Shown here piece after piece: positions 1-6,994 of a stretch of DNA of 7,626 nt. How positions within the stretch are numbered: position 1 is the stretch's first letter; each line of letters opens with the position of its first letter. The notes below the pieces were generated by a model. It saw only the letters and a list, made by a program, of their open reading frames with translations, did no database searches and was not told where the DNA came from. A program made the translations under genes and the position numbers. The stretch is taken from the NCBI GenBank assembly GCA_017577345.1, contig PITX01000057.1:1-7626 (forward strand). The letters are read 5' to 3'. This stretch comes from Clostridiales bacterium. GTDB lineage: Bacteria; Bacillota; Clostridia; Oscillospirales; Oscillospiraceae.

Positions 1-770
1 TCCTCGTGGAGGTAGAAGTGGAGGTCGGGGTTCTCCTCAACCATGGTCAGGTAGTCACCTGCGTCGTAGGGAGCGAGCCACGCCTCACCGCGCTGCATTT
101 TGTCAAAGATCTGGTCCATGACATAGCCCTGCACCAGGGGCTTCTGCTCACGCAGCTTGTTTGACGAGAGCGTCAGGAGCGTGGAGTCCTCTGTGTTGAT
201 GCTGTAGCCCAGTTCTAACTCTGCGATCGCAAAGGCATCACGCGGATTGTCGAACATCAGAATTTTTCCGGCGTACTTCTCGTTCCAAAGCAGATCCCAG
301 CCGCCGATGTCCTCCGGGCTGACATACTTCGTATTATAGATCACGCCGACACTGCCCCAAGTGTAGGGAACAGAATAGAGATTTTCGGGGTCATAGGCGA
401 GGTTTTTGAAGCTGTCGTCAATATACTCGAAGTTCGGAATATTGGCAAAGTCCAGCGGCTCGAGCATATCCTCGTCCATCAGCTTCTGGACCATATAATC
501 CGACGGAATGATGATGTCGAAGGTGGAGCCGCCTGCCTTGAGCTTGGTATACATGCTTTCGTTGCTGTCAAAGGTCATGTAGTTGACCTTGATATTGGGG
601 TAGGCGGATTCAAATTCGTCGATCACATCAATGCTGTCATCCGTGCCGTCGGCGATGTACTGCCCCCAGTTATAGACGTTGATCGTCACGGTTTCTGCGG
701 CGGAAACGGAGGAAGACAGCACGCAGACAAGCAGAGAGGCAGCAACGAGCAGAGAAAACAGTCGTCTCAT
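1..770 (-). CDS. potD: PotD, spermidine/putrescine ABC transporter substrate-binding protein (3' end beyond window)
   Basis: Extracytoplasmic polyamine receptor that delivers spermidine/putrescine to the PotB-PotC permease. I translated 256 residues; the C-terminal part lies beyond the left edge. Residues 1-24 form a signal peptide (MRRLF basic start, hydrophobic core, VSA-AE type I cleavage site). The mature part opens with INVYNWGQYI, and continues with SNESMYTKL (about residue 70), FDIIIPSDYMV (about 85), PYTWGSVGVIYN (about 135), and WDLLW with FDNPRDAF (about 160-180). All of these line up with E. coli PotD (YNW, ESNETMYAKL, PYIWG). The ATG overlaps the potC stop as ATGA, and a full AAAGGAGG lies 7 bases upstream (778-785), so the start is secure. 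Oddity: the only cysteine in the signal (C16, context LLVC) does not fit a lipobox, although PotD of Gram-positive bacteria is normally a lipoprotein. Function is confident from the motifs and the operon. Confidence 0.95.
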   Translation of the reverse strand, partial: MRRLFSLLVAASLLVCVLSSSVSAAETVTINVYNWGQYIADGTDDSIDVIDEFESAYPNIKVNYMTFDSNESMYTKLKAGGSTFDIIIPSDYMVQKLMDEDMLEPLDFANIPNFEYIDDSFKNLAYDPENLYSVPYTWGSVGVIYNTKYVSPEDIGGWDLLWNEKYAGKILMFDNPRDAFAIAELELGYSINTEDSTLLTLSSNKLREQKPLVQGYVMDQIFDKMQRGEAWLAPYDAGDYLTMVEENPDLHFYLHE

Positions 771-1582
771 CTGTGCGCCTCCTTTCGGCGCAGCTTTTTG
801 GAGCTGTCACGCGCCTGCAGCAGATTCATCGTGACCATCAGAAGCAGAATTGCTACGAAGATCAGCGTGAACATGGCGTAGACCTTCGGCTGAATGGGCT
901 TTTTCGTGTAGCTGTAGATCTCGACCGGCAAGGTGACAAAGCCGGAGCCGGTGACGAAATAGGAGATCACGAAATCGTCCAGGGACATGGTGAATGCCAT
1001 CAGCGCACCGGAAAGGATACCGGGCATGATCTCATGCAGTACGACCTTGAAGAATGCCTGCACGGGGGTGCAGCCGAGGTCAAGCGCGGCCTCCGTCAGA
1101 TCGGGATCCATCTGCGCCAGCTTCGGCATGACATTCAGAATGACATAGGGGAGACTGAAGGTAATATGGGCGATCAGCAGCGTCCAGAAGCCGAGCACGG
1201 AGTTGATGCGCAGGAGAACGCCGGTAAAGGCGAACAGCAGGGCGAGTGAAACGCCGGTGACAATATCCGGATTGGTCATCGGAATATTCGTCAGTGCCAT
1301 GACCGCCGAGCGCAGTCTGCCGCGCATGGAATGGATGCCCAGGGAGGCGACCGTGCCGAGCACGGTGGCGATCAGACTGGAAATGACGGCAATGATGAGT
1401 GAATTGCCGAGCAGCCTCAGCAGGTCGTCATCCCGGAACAGCTCTCTGTACTGGTTCAGGGTAAAGCCCTGAAAGACGGCAATATCCATGCCCTTGTTGA
1501 AGGAAGCAACTGCCAGTACGATCATCGGGATGTACAGGAAAATAAAGACGATGACGGTAAAAATACGGTTGACTTTTTTCAT
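767..1582 (-). CDS. potC: PotC, spermidine/putrescine ABC transporter permease
   Basis: Inner-membrane permease that pairs with PotB to form the polyamine channel energised by PotA. It is 271 residues, about the usual PotC length. Hydrophobic segments lie at about 8-28, 60-84, 104-124, 130-150, 187-207 and 236-256, the six-helix pattern of binding-protein-dependent permeases. The cytoplasmic EAA loop that contacts the ATPase is clear: EAALDLGCTPVQAFFKVVLH (164-183), followed by the family MPGILSGA stretch. TMSLDDFVISYF at about 198-209 is the characteristic PotC/PotI sequence. The start overlaps the potB stop as ATGA; only a weak Shine-Dalgarno (GGTG) precedes it, so translation probably depends on ribosomes finishing potB. 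The stop in turn overlaps the potD start. The C-terminus is a short basic cytoplasmic tail (SSKKLRRKEAHR). Confidence 0.96.
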   Translation of the reverse strand: MKKVNRIFTVIVFIFLYIPMIVLAVASFNKGMDIAVFQGFTLNQYRELFRDDDLLRLLGNSLIIAVISSLIATVLGTVASLGIHSMRGRLRSAVMALTNIPMTNPDIVTGVSLALLFAFTGVLLRINSVLGFWTLLIAHITFSLPYVILNVMPKLAQMDPDLTEAALDLGCTPVQAFFKVVLHEIMPGILSGALMAFTMSLDDFVISYFVTGSGFVTLPVEIYSYTKKPIQPKVYAMFTLIFVAILLLMVTMNLLQARDSSKKLRRKEAHR

Positions 1583-2397
1583 AGCGTCACCATGCTTTCT
1601 TCATCGTCCTCGTTGGTGAAACGGTTCATGATCCAGACACAGATGAAGATCAGCACCATCAAAACGAGAGAAAGGGCGGCACCCAGATTGGGATTGTAAG
1701 CAGCCTTGAACTGCGATTCGATCACATCGCCGATCAGAATGGTTCCCGGCGAGCCGAGCTTCTGAGAGATATAAAAGGTAGACACGGCGGGGACAAAGAC
1801 CATTGTGATTCCGGAAACGATACCGGGAACGGACAGCGGCAGGACGACTTTGGAAAAGACCTGACGGCTGTTGCAGCCGAGATCCTCCGCCGCCTCGATC
1901 AGACGCGGATCGATCTTCATGATGACTGTGAACAGGGGAAGGATCATATAGGGAAGATAGTTATACACCATGCCGAGAATGACCGCGCCGTTGTTGCGGA
2001 TGAGCGGCAGGGGAGACAGCCCGATGGAGGTCAGGAAATTGTTGATGATGCCGGTATCCTCCAGCAGCGCGACCCATGCCAGCGTGCGAAGCAGGAAGCT
2101 GATGCACATCGGCAGCATGATCAGCATTTGCAGAAGACGCTGCGCAGACGGCTTGCAGTGGGCAATAAAGTATGCCACCGGATAGCCGATGAGCAGACAG
2201 ATCAGCGTAGCAAAGATACTCAGCCAGATGGAGCGCAGGAAGATCGGCCAGTAATTTGCGAAATTTGCCAGATTGGAGAGTGTGAACGCACCGGTCACCG
2301 AGTCGGTAAGAGCGTAATAGACGACGACACCGAGCGGGATCAGGGTAAACAGCACCATCCACAGCACATAAGGACCGGAGAGCCATTTACGCTTCAT
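1579..2397 (-). CDS. potB: PotB, spermidine/putrescine ABC transporter permease
   Basis: Second membrane subunit of the polyamine importer, 272 residues from the chosen start [10 protein letters not shown]. Hydrophobic helices fall at about 9-29, 54-78, 88-112, 138-160, 190-212 and 238-258. The EAA loop is [20 protein letters not shown] (168-187), leading into [10 protein letters not shown], the expected contact site for PotA. The frame stays open upstream to an ATG at 2478, but that would overlap potA by 92 bases with no ribosome site. The ATG at 2397 has GGAGGG (2406-2411) 8 bases upstream and gives the normal PotB N-terminus. A GTG at 2403 would lie too close to that site. The gene overlaps the end of potA by 11 bases and the start of potC by 4. 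The C-terminus is acidic ([11 protein letters not shown]). Confidence 0.95.
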   Translation of the reverse strand: MKRKWLSGPYVLWMVLFTLIPLGVVVYYALTDSVTGAFTLSNLANFANYWPIFLRSIWLSIFATLICLLIGYPVAYFIAHCKPSAQRLLQMLIMLPMCISFLLRTLAWVALLEDTGIINNFLTSIGLSPLPLIRNNGAVILGMVYNYLPYMILPLFTVIMKIDPRLIEAAEDLGCNSRQVFSKVVLPLSVPGIVSGITMVFVPAVSTFYISQKLGSPGTILIGDVIESQFKAAYNPNLGAALSLVLMVLIFICVWIMNRFTNEDDEESMVTL

Positions 2398-3511
2398 CTT
2401 CACTGCCCTCCGCGTCGGCGATCTCGTCATATTCCGCGGAATACGAGCTGTAATCGCCGAACATGCCGGAGTATTCACTCTTGTGCATGATGTGAATATC
2501 CTCCGGATTCAGGCGGATGCCGATGTAGGAGCCTTCGGGGCAGAAATCCGTTGTCTGGATGAGCCACTTAAAGCCCTTGAAATCGACAATGGTGTCGTAG
2601 TGGACGCCCTTGAAGGTGACGGAGGTGACGGTGCCGCACAGATGACCCTCCTCCGCACTGACAATGTCGATATCCTCCGGTCGGATGACCACATCGACCG
2701 GCTCGTTCTTTTCAAAGCCCTTGTCCACACAGGCAAAGACTCTGCCGAAGAATTTGACCTTGTAGTCCTCGAGCATGATGCCGTCAAGAATGTTGGATTC
2801 ACCGATAAAGTCTGCAACAAAAGCATTTTTCGGCTCGTTATATATATCCTCCGGTCTGCCGATCTGCTGGATCTTGCCCTTATCCATGACGACAATGGTA
2901 TCGGACATGGTAAGAGCCTCCTCCTGATCATGCGTGACATAGATGAAGGTGATGCCCATCGCCTGCTGGATGCGTTTGAGCTCGTTCTGCATATCTTTGC
3001 GCAGACGCAGATCGAGTGCGCCCAGAGGCTCGTCCAGAAGCAGCACCTTGGGTCGGTTGACCAGCGCGCGTGCAATCGCCACACGCTGCTGCTGACCGCC
3101 GGAGAGGGAAGTGACCTTGCGGTTTTCAAATCCCTTGAGAGAAACGATCTCCAGCATTTCCGTCACGCGTTCGTCGATCTCCTGCTCATTGAGCTTCGCA
3201 ATGCGAAGACCGAATGCGATATTGTCATAGACATCGAGATGCGGGAACAGAGCATAGCGCTGGAAGACCGTGTTGATCTTTCGCCGGTATGCGGGAACAT
3301 CGTTCATTCGTTTCCCGTCAAACAGAACATCGCCGGATGTCGGCGTCAAAAAGCCTCCGATGACACGAAGTGTGGTGGTCTTACCGCAGCCGCTCGGACC
3401 GAGCAGGGTAAGAAATTCCTTGTCGTTGATATAGAGATTGATGGAATCCAAAACGCGTTCCCCGTCAAACTCCATGACAAGGCTTGTCAAGCGGATCAGC
3501 TCCTGGGACAT
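2387..3511 (-). CDS. potA: PotA, spermidine/putrescine ABC transporter ATP-binding protein
   Basis: Cytoplasmic ATPase that powers polyamine import through PotB and PotC; 374 residues. The nucleotide-binding domain is complete: Walker [10 protein letters not shown] (38-46), Q-loop FQRYALFPH (Q84), signature LSGGQQQR (136-143), Walker B VLLLDEP (156-162, catalytic E161), D-loop GALD, and switch histidine in [10 protein letters not shown] (H194). [10 protein letters not shown] (231-240) marks the junction to a C-terminal TOBE_2-type regulatory domain (about 240-340), typical of PotA. After the usual family end (about LNPEDIHIM, 335-342) comes an extra tail rich in Asp, Glu, Tyr and Ser (345-374); its last codons hold the potB ribosome site and start. 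The potA start has GGGGGAGG (3516-3523) only 4 bases upstream. First gene of the operon, with its own promoter at 3574-3602. Confidence 0.97.
   Translation of the reverse strand: MSQELIRLTSLVMEFDGERVLDSINLYINDKEFLTLLGPSGCGKTTTLRVIGGFLTPTSGDVLFDGKRMNDVPAYRRKINTVFQRYALFPHLDVYDNIAFGLRIAKLNEQEIDERVTEMLEIVSLKGFENRKVTSLSGGQQQRVAIARALVNRPKVLLLDEPLGALDLRLRKDMQNELKRIQQAMGITFIYVTHDQEEALTMSDTIVVMDKGKIQQIGRPEDIYNEPKNAFVADFIGESNILDGIMLEDYKVKFFGRVFACVDKGFEKNEPVDVVIRPEDIDIVSAEEGHLCGTVTSVTFKGVHYDTIVDFKGFKWLIQTTDFCPEGSYIGIRLNPEDIHIMHKSEYSGMFGDYSSYSAEYDEIADAEGSEDEA
2406..2411 (-). promoter_or_regulatory. potB ribosome binding site inside the potA coding end
   Basis: On the minus strand this reads GGAGGG, 8 bases before the ATG at 2397. 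It decides the potB start against the much longer upstream ATG at 2478. It lies inside the last codons of potA, so the acidic tail of PotA and the potB ribosome site share the same DNA. Confidence 0.8.
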
Positions 3512-3573
3512 GTATCCTCCCCCATTTCATTTCAAGTAGTAGATGCAGACGATCGCATAATACTCTATGATGA

Positions 3574-3602
3574 AATATATATACAAAAACCAAGAAAGTC
3601 AA
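3574..3602 (-). promoter_or_regulatory. Predicted sigma-A promoter of potABCD
   Basis: On the minus strand, -35 TTGACT (3602-3597), exactly 17 bases, then -10 TATATT (3579-3574); each hexamer has one mismatch to consensus. The predicted transcription start near 3567 would give a leader of about 56 bases before the potA ATG. The leader contains a small ATGC/GCAT inverted repeat, too weak to call a riboswitch. Confidence 0.72.
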
Positions 3603-3616
3603 TGTGTTTTTGTCAA
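3597..3616 (-). repeat. Two TTGAC direct repeats upstream of potA
   Basis: On the minus strand an exact TTGACA (3616-3611) is followed by TTGACT (3602-3597), 14 bp from start to start. Only the second is correctly spaced from a -10 element. The first has only TTGGTT at the 17-base position, so it is either chance, a remnant promoter, or half of a binding site for a regulator that recognises direct repeats. The pattern is seen directly; its function is unknown. Confidence 0.4.
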
Positions 3617-3694
3617 ATAGAAGTGTTATAGATCAAAAAAGAAAAAATCATGGCGATCAGCAGCAGATAATGTAGGCAGGGAGTGAAAAAAATA

Positions 3695-3723
3695 TAGATT
3701 TTTAGCTGATGCTATGATATAAT
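3695..3723 (+). promoter_or_regulatory. Predicted extended -10 promoter of the glycopolymer operon
   Basis: An exact TATAAT at 3718-3723 is preceded by TGA (3715-3717), forming the TGn extended -10 motif. At 17 bases upstream the -35 is only TAGATT (3695-3700, three of six consensus bases), a common trade-off when an extended -10 is present. Transcription would begin near 3730, about 46 bases before the first ATG of the phosphoglycosyl transferase gene. Confidence 0.72.
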
Positions 3724-3775
3724 AGCTTAGGTTGGAAAAGCCAGCGAAAAAAAATACCGAACGATAAAGTGAGAA

Positions 3776-4459
3776 ATGATGCACATGGCAACAGTTACGC
3801 AGGAAGTACTGTCTTTGCAAGATTTTGCAGATAAAAAAGAGAAGGTCACGGTGGAAACGATCGAAGCACCGCACGGCAAACGGTTTTTCTTTTTTGTCAA
3901 GCGCCTGTTTGACATCGCAGTATCAGCTGTTTTGCTGATCGTACTGCTTGCACCGATGCTCCTGCTTTCCGTAATGGTCGCTGTGGATACCCGCGCCAAT
4001 CCGATCTATCGGCAGGTACGCCTCGGCAAGGATGAGAAACCGTTTGTGCTGCTGAAATTCCGCAGCATGAGAAAGGATGCAGAGAAAGACGGCGCACAGT
4101 GGGCGGCACAGGATGATCCCCGCGTCACATCCTTCGGCAAGGTGCTGCGCTGCTTCAGAATTGACGAGCTTCCGCAGCTGCTGAATATTCTCGTAGGAGA
4201 TATGAGCTTTGTCGGGCCACGCCCGGAACGCCCGGAGTTTTACGATGTGTTTGATACATACATAGAAGGCTACCGGCAGAGAATGTATGTTTTGCCCGGG
4301 CTGACCGGACATGCACAGGTAAACGGCGGCTATGAGCTGCAGCCGGAGGAAAAGATTATTTTCGATATTGAGTATATCAGGAACTGCTCCTGCGGTTTTG
4401 ATGCGCGGTGTCTGCTGCGGACATTTGCGACTGTATTCTTCTCGAGAGGTGCAAGATGA
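3776..4459 (+). CDS. Undecaprenyl-phosphate sugar phosphotransferase (small PglC-type phosphoglycosyl transferase)
   Basis: Bacterial sugar transferase family (PF02397). It would move a sugar-1-phosphate from a UDP-sugar to undecaprenyl phosphate on the cytoplasmic membrane face, the priming step of capsule/exopolysaccharide assembly. It is 227 residues, with only the catalytic core and one membrane-embedded helix (about 45-72, after KRLFD), as in PglC, and not the longer WbaP form with extra N-terminal helices. Motifs in order: RQVRLGKD (79-86), KFRSMR (94-99), DELPQLLNIL (130-139; D130-E131 match the catalytic Asp-Glu pair of PglC), GDMSFVGPRPE (141-151), PGLTG (174-178). The first about 36 residues are hydrophilic and probably cytoplasmic. 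ATG codons at 3776, 3779 and 3785 are all possible; AAAGTGAG (3766-3773) is a weak ribosome site best spaced for 3779. The end overlaps the next gene as ATGA. The transferred sugar cannot be told from sequence. Confidence 0.93.
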   Translation: MMHMATVTQEVLSLQDFADKKEKVTVETIEAPHGKRFFFFVKRLFDIAVSAVLLIVLLAPMLLLSVMVAVDTRANPIYRQVRLGKDEKPFVLLKFRSMRKDAEKDGAQWAAQDDPRVTSFGKVLRCFRIDELPQLLNILVGDMSFVGPRPERPEFYDVFDTYIEGYRQRMYVLPGLTGHAQVNGGYELQPEEKIIFDIEYIRNCSCGFDARCLLRTFATVFFSRGAR

Positions 4460-5223
4460 TGGATATGAAAGAGTTCCCCTCCGTTTCTGTGATCATGCCT
4501 GCATATAATGCGGAGCGGTTTATTCGTCAGGCTATAGAATCCGTACAAAGTCAGACATATAATTGTTGGGAGCTGCTTGTCATTGATGACGGCTCATCGG
4601 ACGGGACTTGCGCGGTTGTTCAAGAGCTTGCCGAAAAGGATATGAGAATCCGCCTGATCAGAAATGAGAAGAATATCGGAGTTGCACGAACGAGAAATGC
4701 CGGTATTGATCTGGCTCAGGGCGAGATGATCGCGTTTCTTGACAGCGACGACTACTGGTACCCCGAGAAGCTGGAAAAGCAGCTGCATCTGGCGCAGCAA
4801 ACGGGAGCAGATGCCGTTTACTGCTCCTATATGATGAAATATGAGGACGGAAGCGGAACAGAAAAGCAATTTTGCGTGCCGCAGGAGACCGACTTTGAAC
4901 AGATGCTCTCGGTGAATGTCATTGGCTGCTCCACAGCCATTGTTTCCGGAAAAGCAATCGGTGAACAGCGGTTTCATCCAGATTACTATCATGAGGACTA
5001 TGTTTTTTGGCTGGAGCTGCTGAAAAAATGCGGCAGGGCGGTTGGCTGCGAGGAAGCCCTGAGCGTTTACCGCGTCATACCGGATTCCCGCTCCTTCAAC
5101 AAGTGGAACAGCGCAAAAAATCGCTGGAGGGTATACAGAAGCTATTTGAAGCTGCCGCTGGGGAAATCCCTGCGATGCTTTGCAGGCTATTGCCTTAACG
5201 GGGTAAAGAAATATCACAGATAG
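4456..5223 (+). CDS. Family 2 glycosyltransferase
   Basis: Cytoplasmic or membrane-peripheral GT-A enzyme, likely adding the second or a later sugar to the undecaprenyl-linked intermediate made by the preceding gene. It has 255 residues from the ATG at 4456. Motifs: VSVIMPAYNAERFI (10-23), LLVIDDGSSDGT (40-51), NIGVARTRNAG (73-83), the metal-binding DSDD (96-99, in AFLDSDDYWYPEKL), and HEDYVFWLELL (179-189), in which the Glu-Asp pair is the usual position of the catalytic base. The C-terminal part (about 215-255) is basic and has no transmembrane helix. The start is chosen because AGAGG (4445-4449) sits 6 bases upstream and the ATG overlaps the previous stop; an in-frame ATG at 4408 lies deep inside the upstream gene without a site. 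Two stops in tandem (TAG TAA) end it. Donor and linkage are unknown. Confidence 0.9.
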   Translation: MMDMKEFPSVSVIMPAYNAERFIRQAIESVQSQTYNCWELLVIDDGSSDGTCAVVQELAEKDMRIRLIRNEKNIGVARTRNAGIDLAQGEMIAFLDSDDYWYPEKLEKQLHLAQQTGADAVYCSYMMKYEDGSGTEKQFCVPQETDFEQMLSVNVIGCSTAIVSGKAIGEQRFHPDYYHEDYVFWLELLKKCGRAVGCEEALSVYRVIPDSRSFNKWNSAKNRWRVYRSYLKLPLGKSLRCFAGYCLNGVKKYHR

Positions 5224-5336
5224 TAATCCTGAGAGACTGCTGCGAGGTTTCATAAGTTCTGCTGCCGATCAGAATGACAGATCGATTTAACTGCAGTTCT
5301 CCCTGGAGCACAAGGCAAACGGGAATTGCGGACACG

Positions 5337-5342
5337 AAAGGA
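5337..5342 (+). promoter_or_regulatory. Ribosome binding site deciding the glycerophosphotransferase start
   Basis: AAAGGA 9 bases before the ATG at 5352. The longer in-frame ATG at 5274 has no purine-rich site before it, and the 26 extra residues it would add (MTDRFNCSSP...) are unlike this family's N-terminus. This leaves a real gap of about 128 bases after the preceding gene, in which no convincing promoter or terminator was seen. Confidence 0.65.
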
Positions 5343-5351
5343 CGAAAAACT

Positions 5352-6533
5352 ATGAGACTTCGGATGATAAACTATTTGAAATCTCACGCAACGCTGCTCC
5401 GATTTGGATTTCGTATTCTGCGGTGCATCCTGCTGATCACATATCTTTTCCCGATCCGGAAAAAGCAGATCATTTTTGCATCCTTCGGAGGCAGAAAATT
5501 TGATGACAGCCCCCGTGCAATCTATGATGAGATATGCCGCAGAAGAGAATTTGAGGGTTGGCGGCTGATCTGGGCGTTTGTTGATCCGGAACAGGTCAGC
5601 ATACCGAGAGGGGAAAAGGTGAAGATCGACACAGTGCGCTTTTTTCTCACGCTCTTCACCAGCCGGGTATGGGTCAGCAATTCCGGGATGGATCGCGGAC
5701 TGCAGCTGCGAAACCCGAGAATTATCCGGATAGAAACATGGCACGGTACGCCGCTGAAAAAAATCTGCGGTGAGGAGAACAGCAAGGAAGCGCGGTGGGG
5801 AATCCGACTTTCCAGACCGGACCGCCTTGCCATTCGTTGTGCACAGAGTGAGTATGACCTTGAAATCCTTTCACGGGTGCTGCAGGCGGACAAAAATGCA
5901 TTTTTGATGGCGGATCTTCCGAGGAATGATGAACTGAAGCATTTTTCCGCGGCGGACTGTGCGGGCATCCGTAACAAACTGAGTATCCCGCCGGAGAAAA
6001 AAGTCATATTGTATATGCCGACCTACAGAGAATACCTGATAAATGAAAACCGCGAAAACTATATTGCACCGCCGATCAGCATGGAAAAATGGGAAAAACT
6101 GCTCGGAGACGAGTATGTTTTGCTGATTCGTGCGCATTATGCAGTCAGCGCAGCTTTGGAACTGCACGACAGCGTTTTTCTGCGCGATGTGTCTGCATAT
6201 GAAAAGCTCAATGAGCTGTATGAGATTGCCGATCTTTTGATTTCTGACTATTCGAGTGCCTTTGTTGACTATTCAATTCTTGGCAGGCCGATGCTCTGCT
6301 TTGCCTATGACCTTGCGGAATACGAGGAAAAGCGCGGTCTTTATCTGGACCTGTCAGAGACACTTCCATGTGAGATCTGCAGGGATGAGGATACGCTTTT
6401 ACAGCAGATACAGGAGCTGGACACTGCGGCAGCTTCGGATCGAACGGCTGCCTTCTGCAGAAGATTTGCTCCGTATGCAGGTAATGCCGCCAAGGCAGTC
6501 GCGGACGAATTGCAAAGGAGACTATATCAATGA
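5352..6533 (+). CDS. CDP-glycerol glycerophosphotransferase family protein (TagF/TagB superfamily)
   Basis: Predicted to move glycerol phosphate from CDP-glycerol to a lipid-linked sugar or growing chain at the inner membrane face (PF04464). It has 393 residues from the chosen start. Motifs: IIFASFGGRKFDDSPRAIY (40-58), ETWHGTPLKKIC (128-139; H131 corresponds to the essential HGT histidine of TagF), LPRND (189-193), YMPTYREY (221-228), LIRAHY (258-263; H262 matches the second catalytic histidine), ADLLISDYSSAFVDYSILGRPMLCFAYD (about 293-320, binding CDP-glycerol phosphate in the family). The length matches single-domain TagB-like enzymes and is about half that of B. subtilis TagF, which has an extra N-terminal region. 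A short hydrophobic, basic N-terminus (about 13-33) may attach it to the membrane. The next gene makes its likely substrate and overlaps it as ATGA. Whether it adds one unit or polymerises is unclear. Confidence 0.9.
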   Translation: MRLRMINYLKSHATLLRFGFRILRCILLITYLFPIRKKQIIFASFGGRKFDDSPRAIYDEICRRREFEGWRLIWAFVDPEQVSIPRGEKVKIDTVRFFLTLFTSRVWVSNSGMDRGLQLRNPRIIRIETWHGTPLKKICGEENSKEARWGIRLSRPDRLAIRCAQSEYDLEILSRVLQADKNAFLMADLPRNDELKHFSAADCAGIRNKLSIPPEKKVILYMPTYREYLINENRENYIAPPISMEKWEKLLGDEYVLLIRAHYAVSAALELHDSVFLRDVSAYEKLNELYEIADLLISDYSSAFVDYSILGRPMLCFAYDLAEYEEKRGLYLDLSETLPCEICRDEDTLLQQIQELDTAAASDRTAAFCRRFAPYAGNAAKAVADELQRRLYQ

Positions 6534-6919
6534 AACGCGTTATTACATACGGAACATTTGATCTGCTCCATTACGGACATATCAATTTATTGCGGCGGGC
6601 AAAGCAGCTCGGAGACTATCTGATTGTTGCCCTGTCCACCGATGAATTTAACAAAAACGAGAAGAACAAGGTCTGCTATTTTCCCTATGAGAAGAGGAAA
6701 GCACTTCTCGAATCCATACGCTTTGTAGATCTGGTCATTCCGGAGGAAAGCTGGGATCAGAAGAAAACAGATGTTGCACTGTACCATATTGACACCTTTG
6801 TTATGGGAGATGACTGGGAAGGGAAATTTGATTTTCTGAAAGAACAGTGCGAGGTGGTCTATCTTCCGCGCACCAAGGAAATATCTACCACGAAAATCAA
6901 GACAGACTTACAGAAATAG
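6530..6919 (+). CDS. tagD: Glycerol-3-phosphate cytidylyltransferase
   Basis: Makes CDP-glycerol from CTP and sn-glycerol 3-phosphate in the cytoplasm; this is the donor for the preceding transferase. It has 129 residues, the same length as B. subtilis TagD. The cytidylyltransferase fold is shown by YGTFDLLHYGHINLL (7-21) with the HxGH motif at H14-H17, ALSTDEFN (34-41), FPYEKRKALLESIR (51-64), FVMGDDWEGKFDFLKEQCEV (90-109), and the second nucleotide motif RTKEISTTKI (114-123). B. subtilis has RTEGISTT, so the Gly is Glu here; this seems tolerated and is not a sign of decay. AAAGGAG (6514-6520) lies 9 bases before the ATG, which overlaps the stop of the preceding gene. The overlap implies the enzyme and its user are made together. 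Confidence 0.96.
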   Translation: MKRVITYGTFDLLHYGHINLLRRAKQLGDYLIVALSTDEFNKNEKNKVCYFPYEKRKALLESIRFVDLVIPEESWDQKKTDVALYHIDTFVMGDDWEGKFDFLKEQCEVVYLPRTKEISTTKIKTDLQK

Positions 6920-6994
6920 AGGCATATCAAGAGTCTGACCTGTCCGCAGAAGGCAAGCAGGAGACAAACTACTGACGGAGATGCGACTTGCGCA

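Larger units (their letters stand above)
3512..3775. other. Divergent intergenic control region between potA and the glycopolymer genes
   Basis: A 264-bp AT-rich stretch with no convincing gene. It holds outward-facing promoters for both operons (3574-3602 leftward, 3695-3723 rightward), two TTGAC boxes (3597-3616) and A-runs at about 3634-3647, 3685-3692 and 3747-3754. The core promoters are about 90 bp apart, so a regulator bound between them could affect both operons. No stem-loop terminator was seen, as expected between divergent genes. Confidence 0.75.

Noticed and set aside
1961..2386. Minus-strand open frame inside potB in another frame
   Set aside because: Fully inside potB, which has clear permease helices and an EAA loop. 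The alternate frame is rich in Ala, Arg and His, as expected from a shifted GC-rich gene.
3512..3567. Possible polyamine-responsive riboswitch in the potA leader
   Set aside because: The predicted leader is only about 56 bases with a 4-bp ATGC/GCAT repeat, too short and unstructured for any known riboswitch class.
3575..3582. Short AT alternation (ATATATAT) next to the potA -10
   Set aside because: Too short to count as a repeat element; it is explained by the -10 region of the predicted promoter.
2483..3631. Long plus-strand open frame (382 codons) opposite potA
   Set aside because: It is the antisense shadow of potA, whose ATPase motifs are complete. The translation resembles no family I recognise and no ribosome site or promoter precedes it.
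3626..3999. Minus-strand open frames (82 and 90 codons) across the intergenic region and the start of the phosphoglycosyl transferase
   Set aside because: They cover the promoters and a well-supported gene; the Phe-rich and Ser-rich translations come from A-runs on the plus strand. No domain was recognised.
5266..5284. Inverted repeat CGATC/GATCG in the gap before the glycerophosphotransferase gene
   Set aside because: Only 5 bp with a 9-base loop and no T-run; expected by chance. The nearby palindrome AACTGCAGTT (5289-5298) is likewise too short to interpret.
5250..6007. Minus-strand open frames opposite the glycerophosphotransferase (5250-5744 and 5522-6007)
   Set aside because: They overlap a plus-strand gene with full family motifs and have no recognisable domain or start signals.
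6933..6965. Stem-loop after tagD considered as a transcription terminator
   Set aside because: The stem is 8 bp with a bulge and a 15-base loop, and no T-run follows. It does not look like an intrinsic terminator, so transcription probably continues into the next gene.
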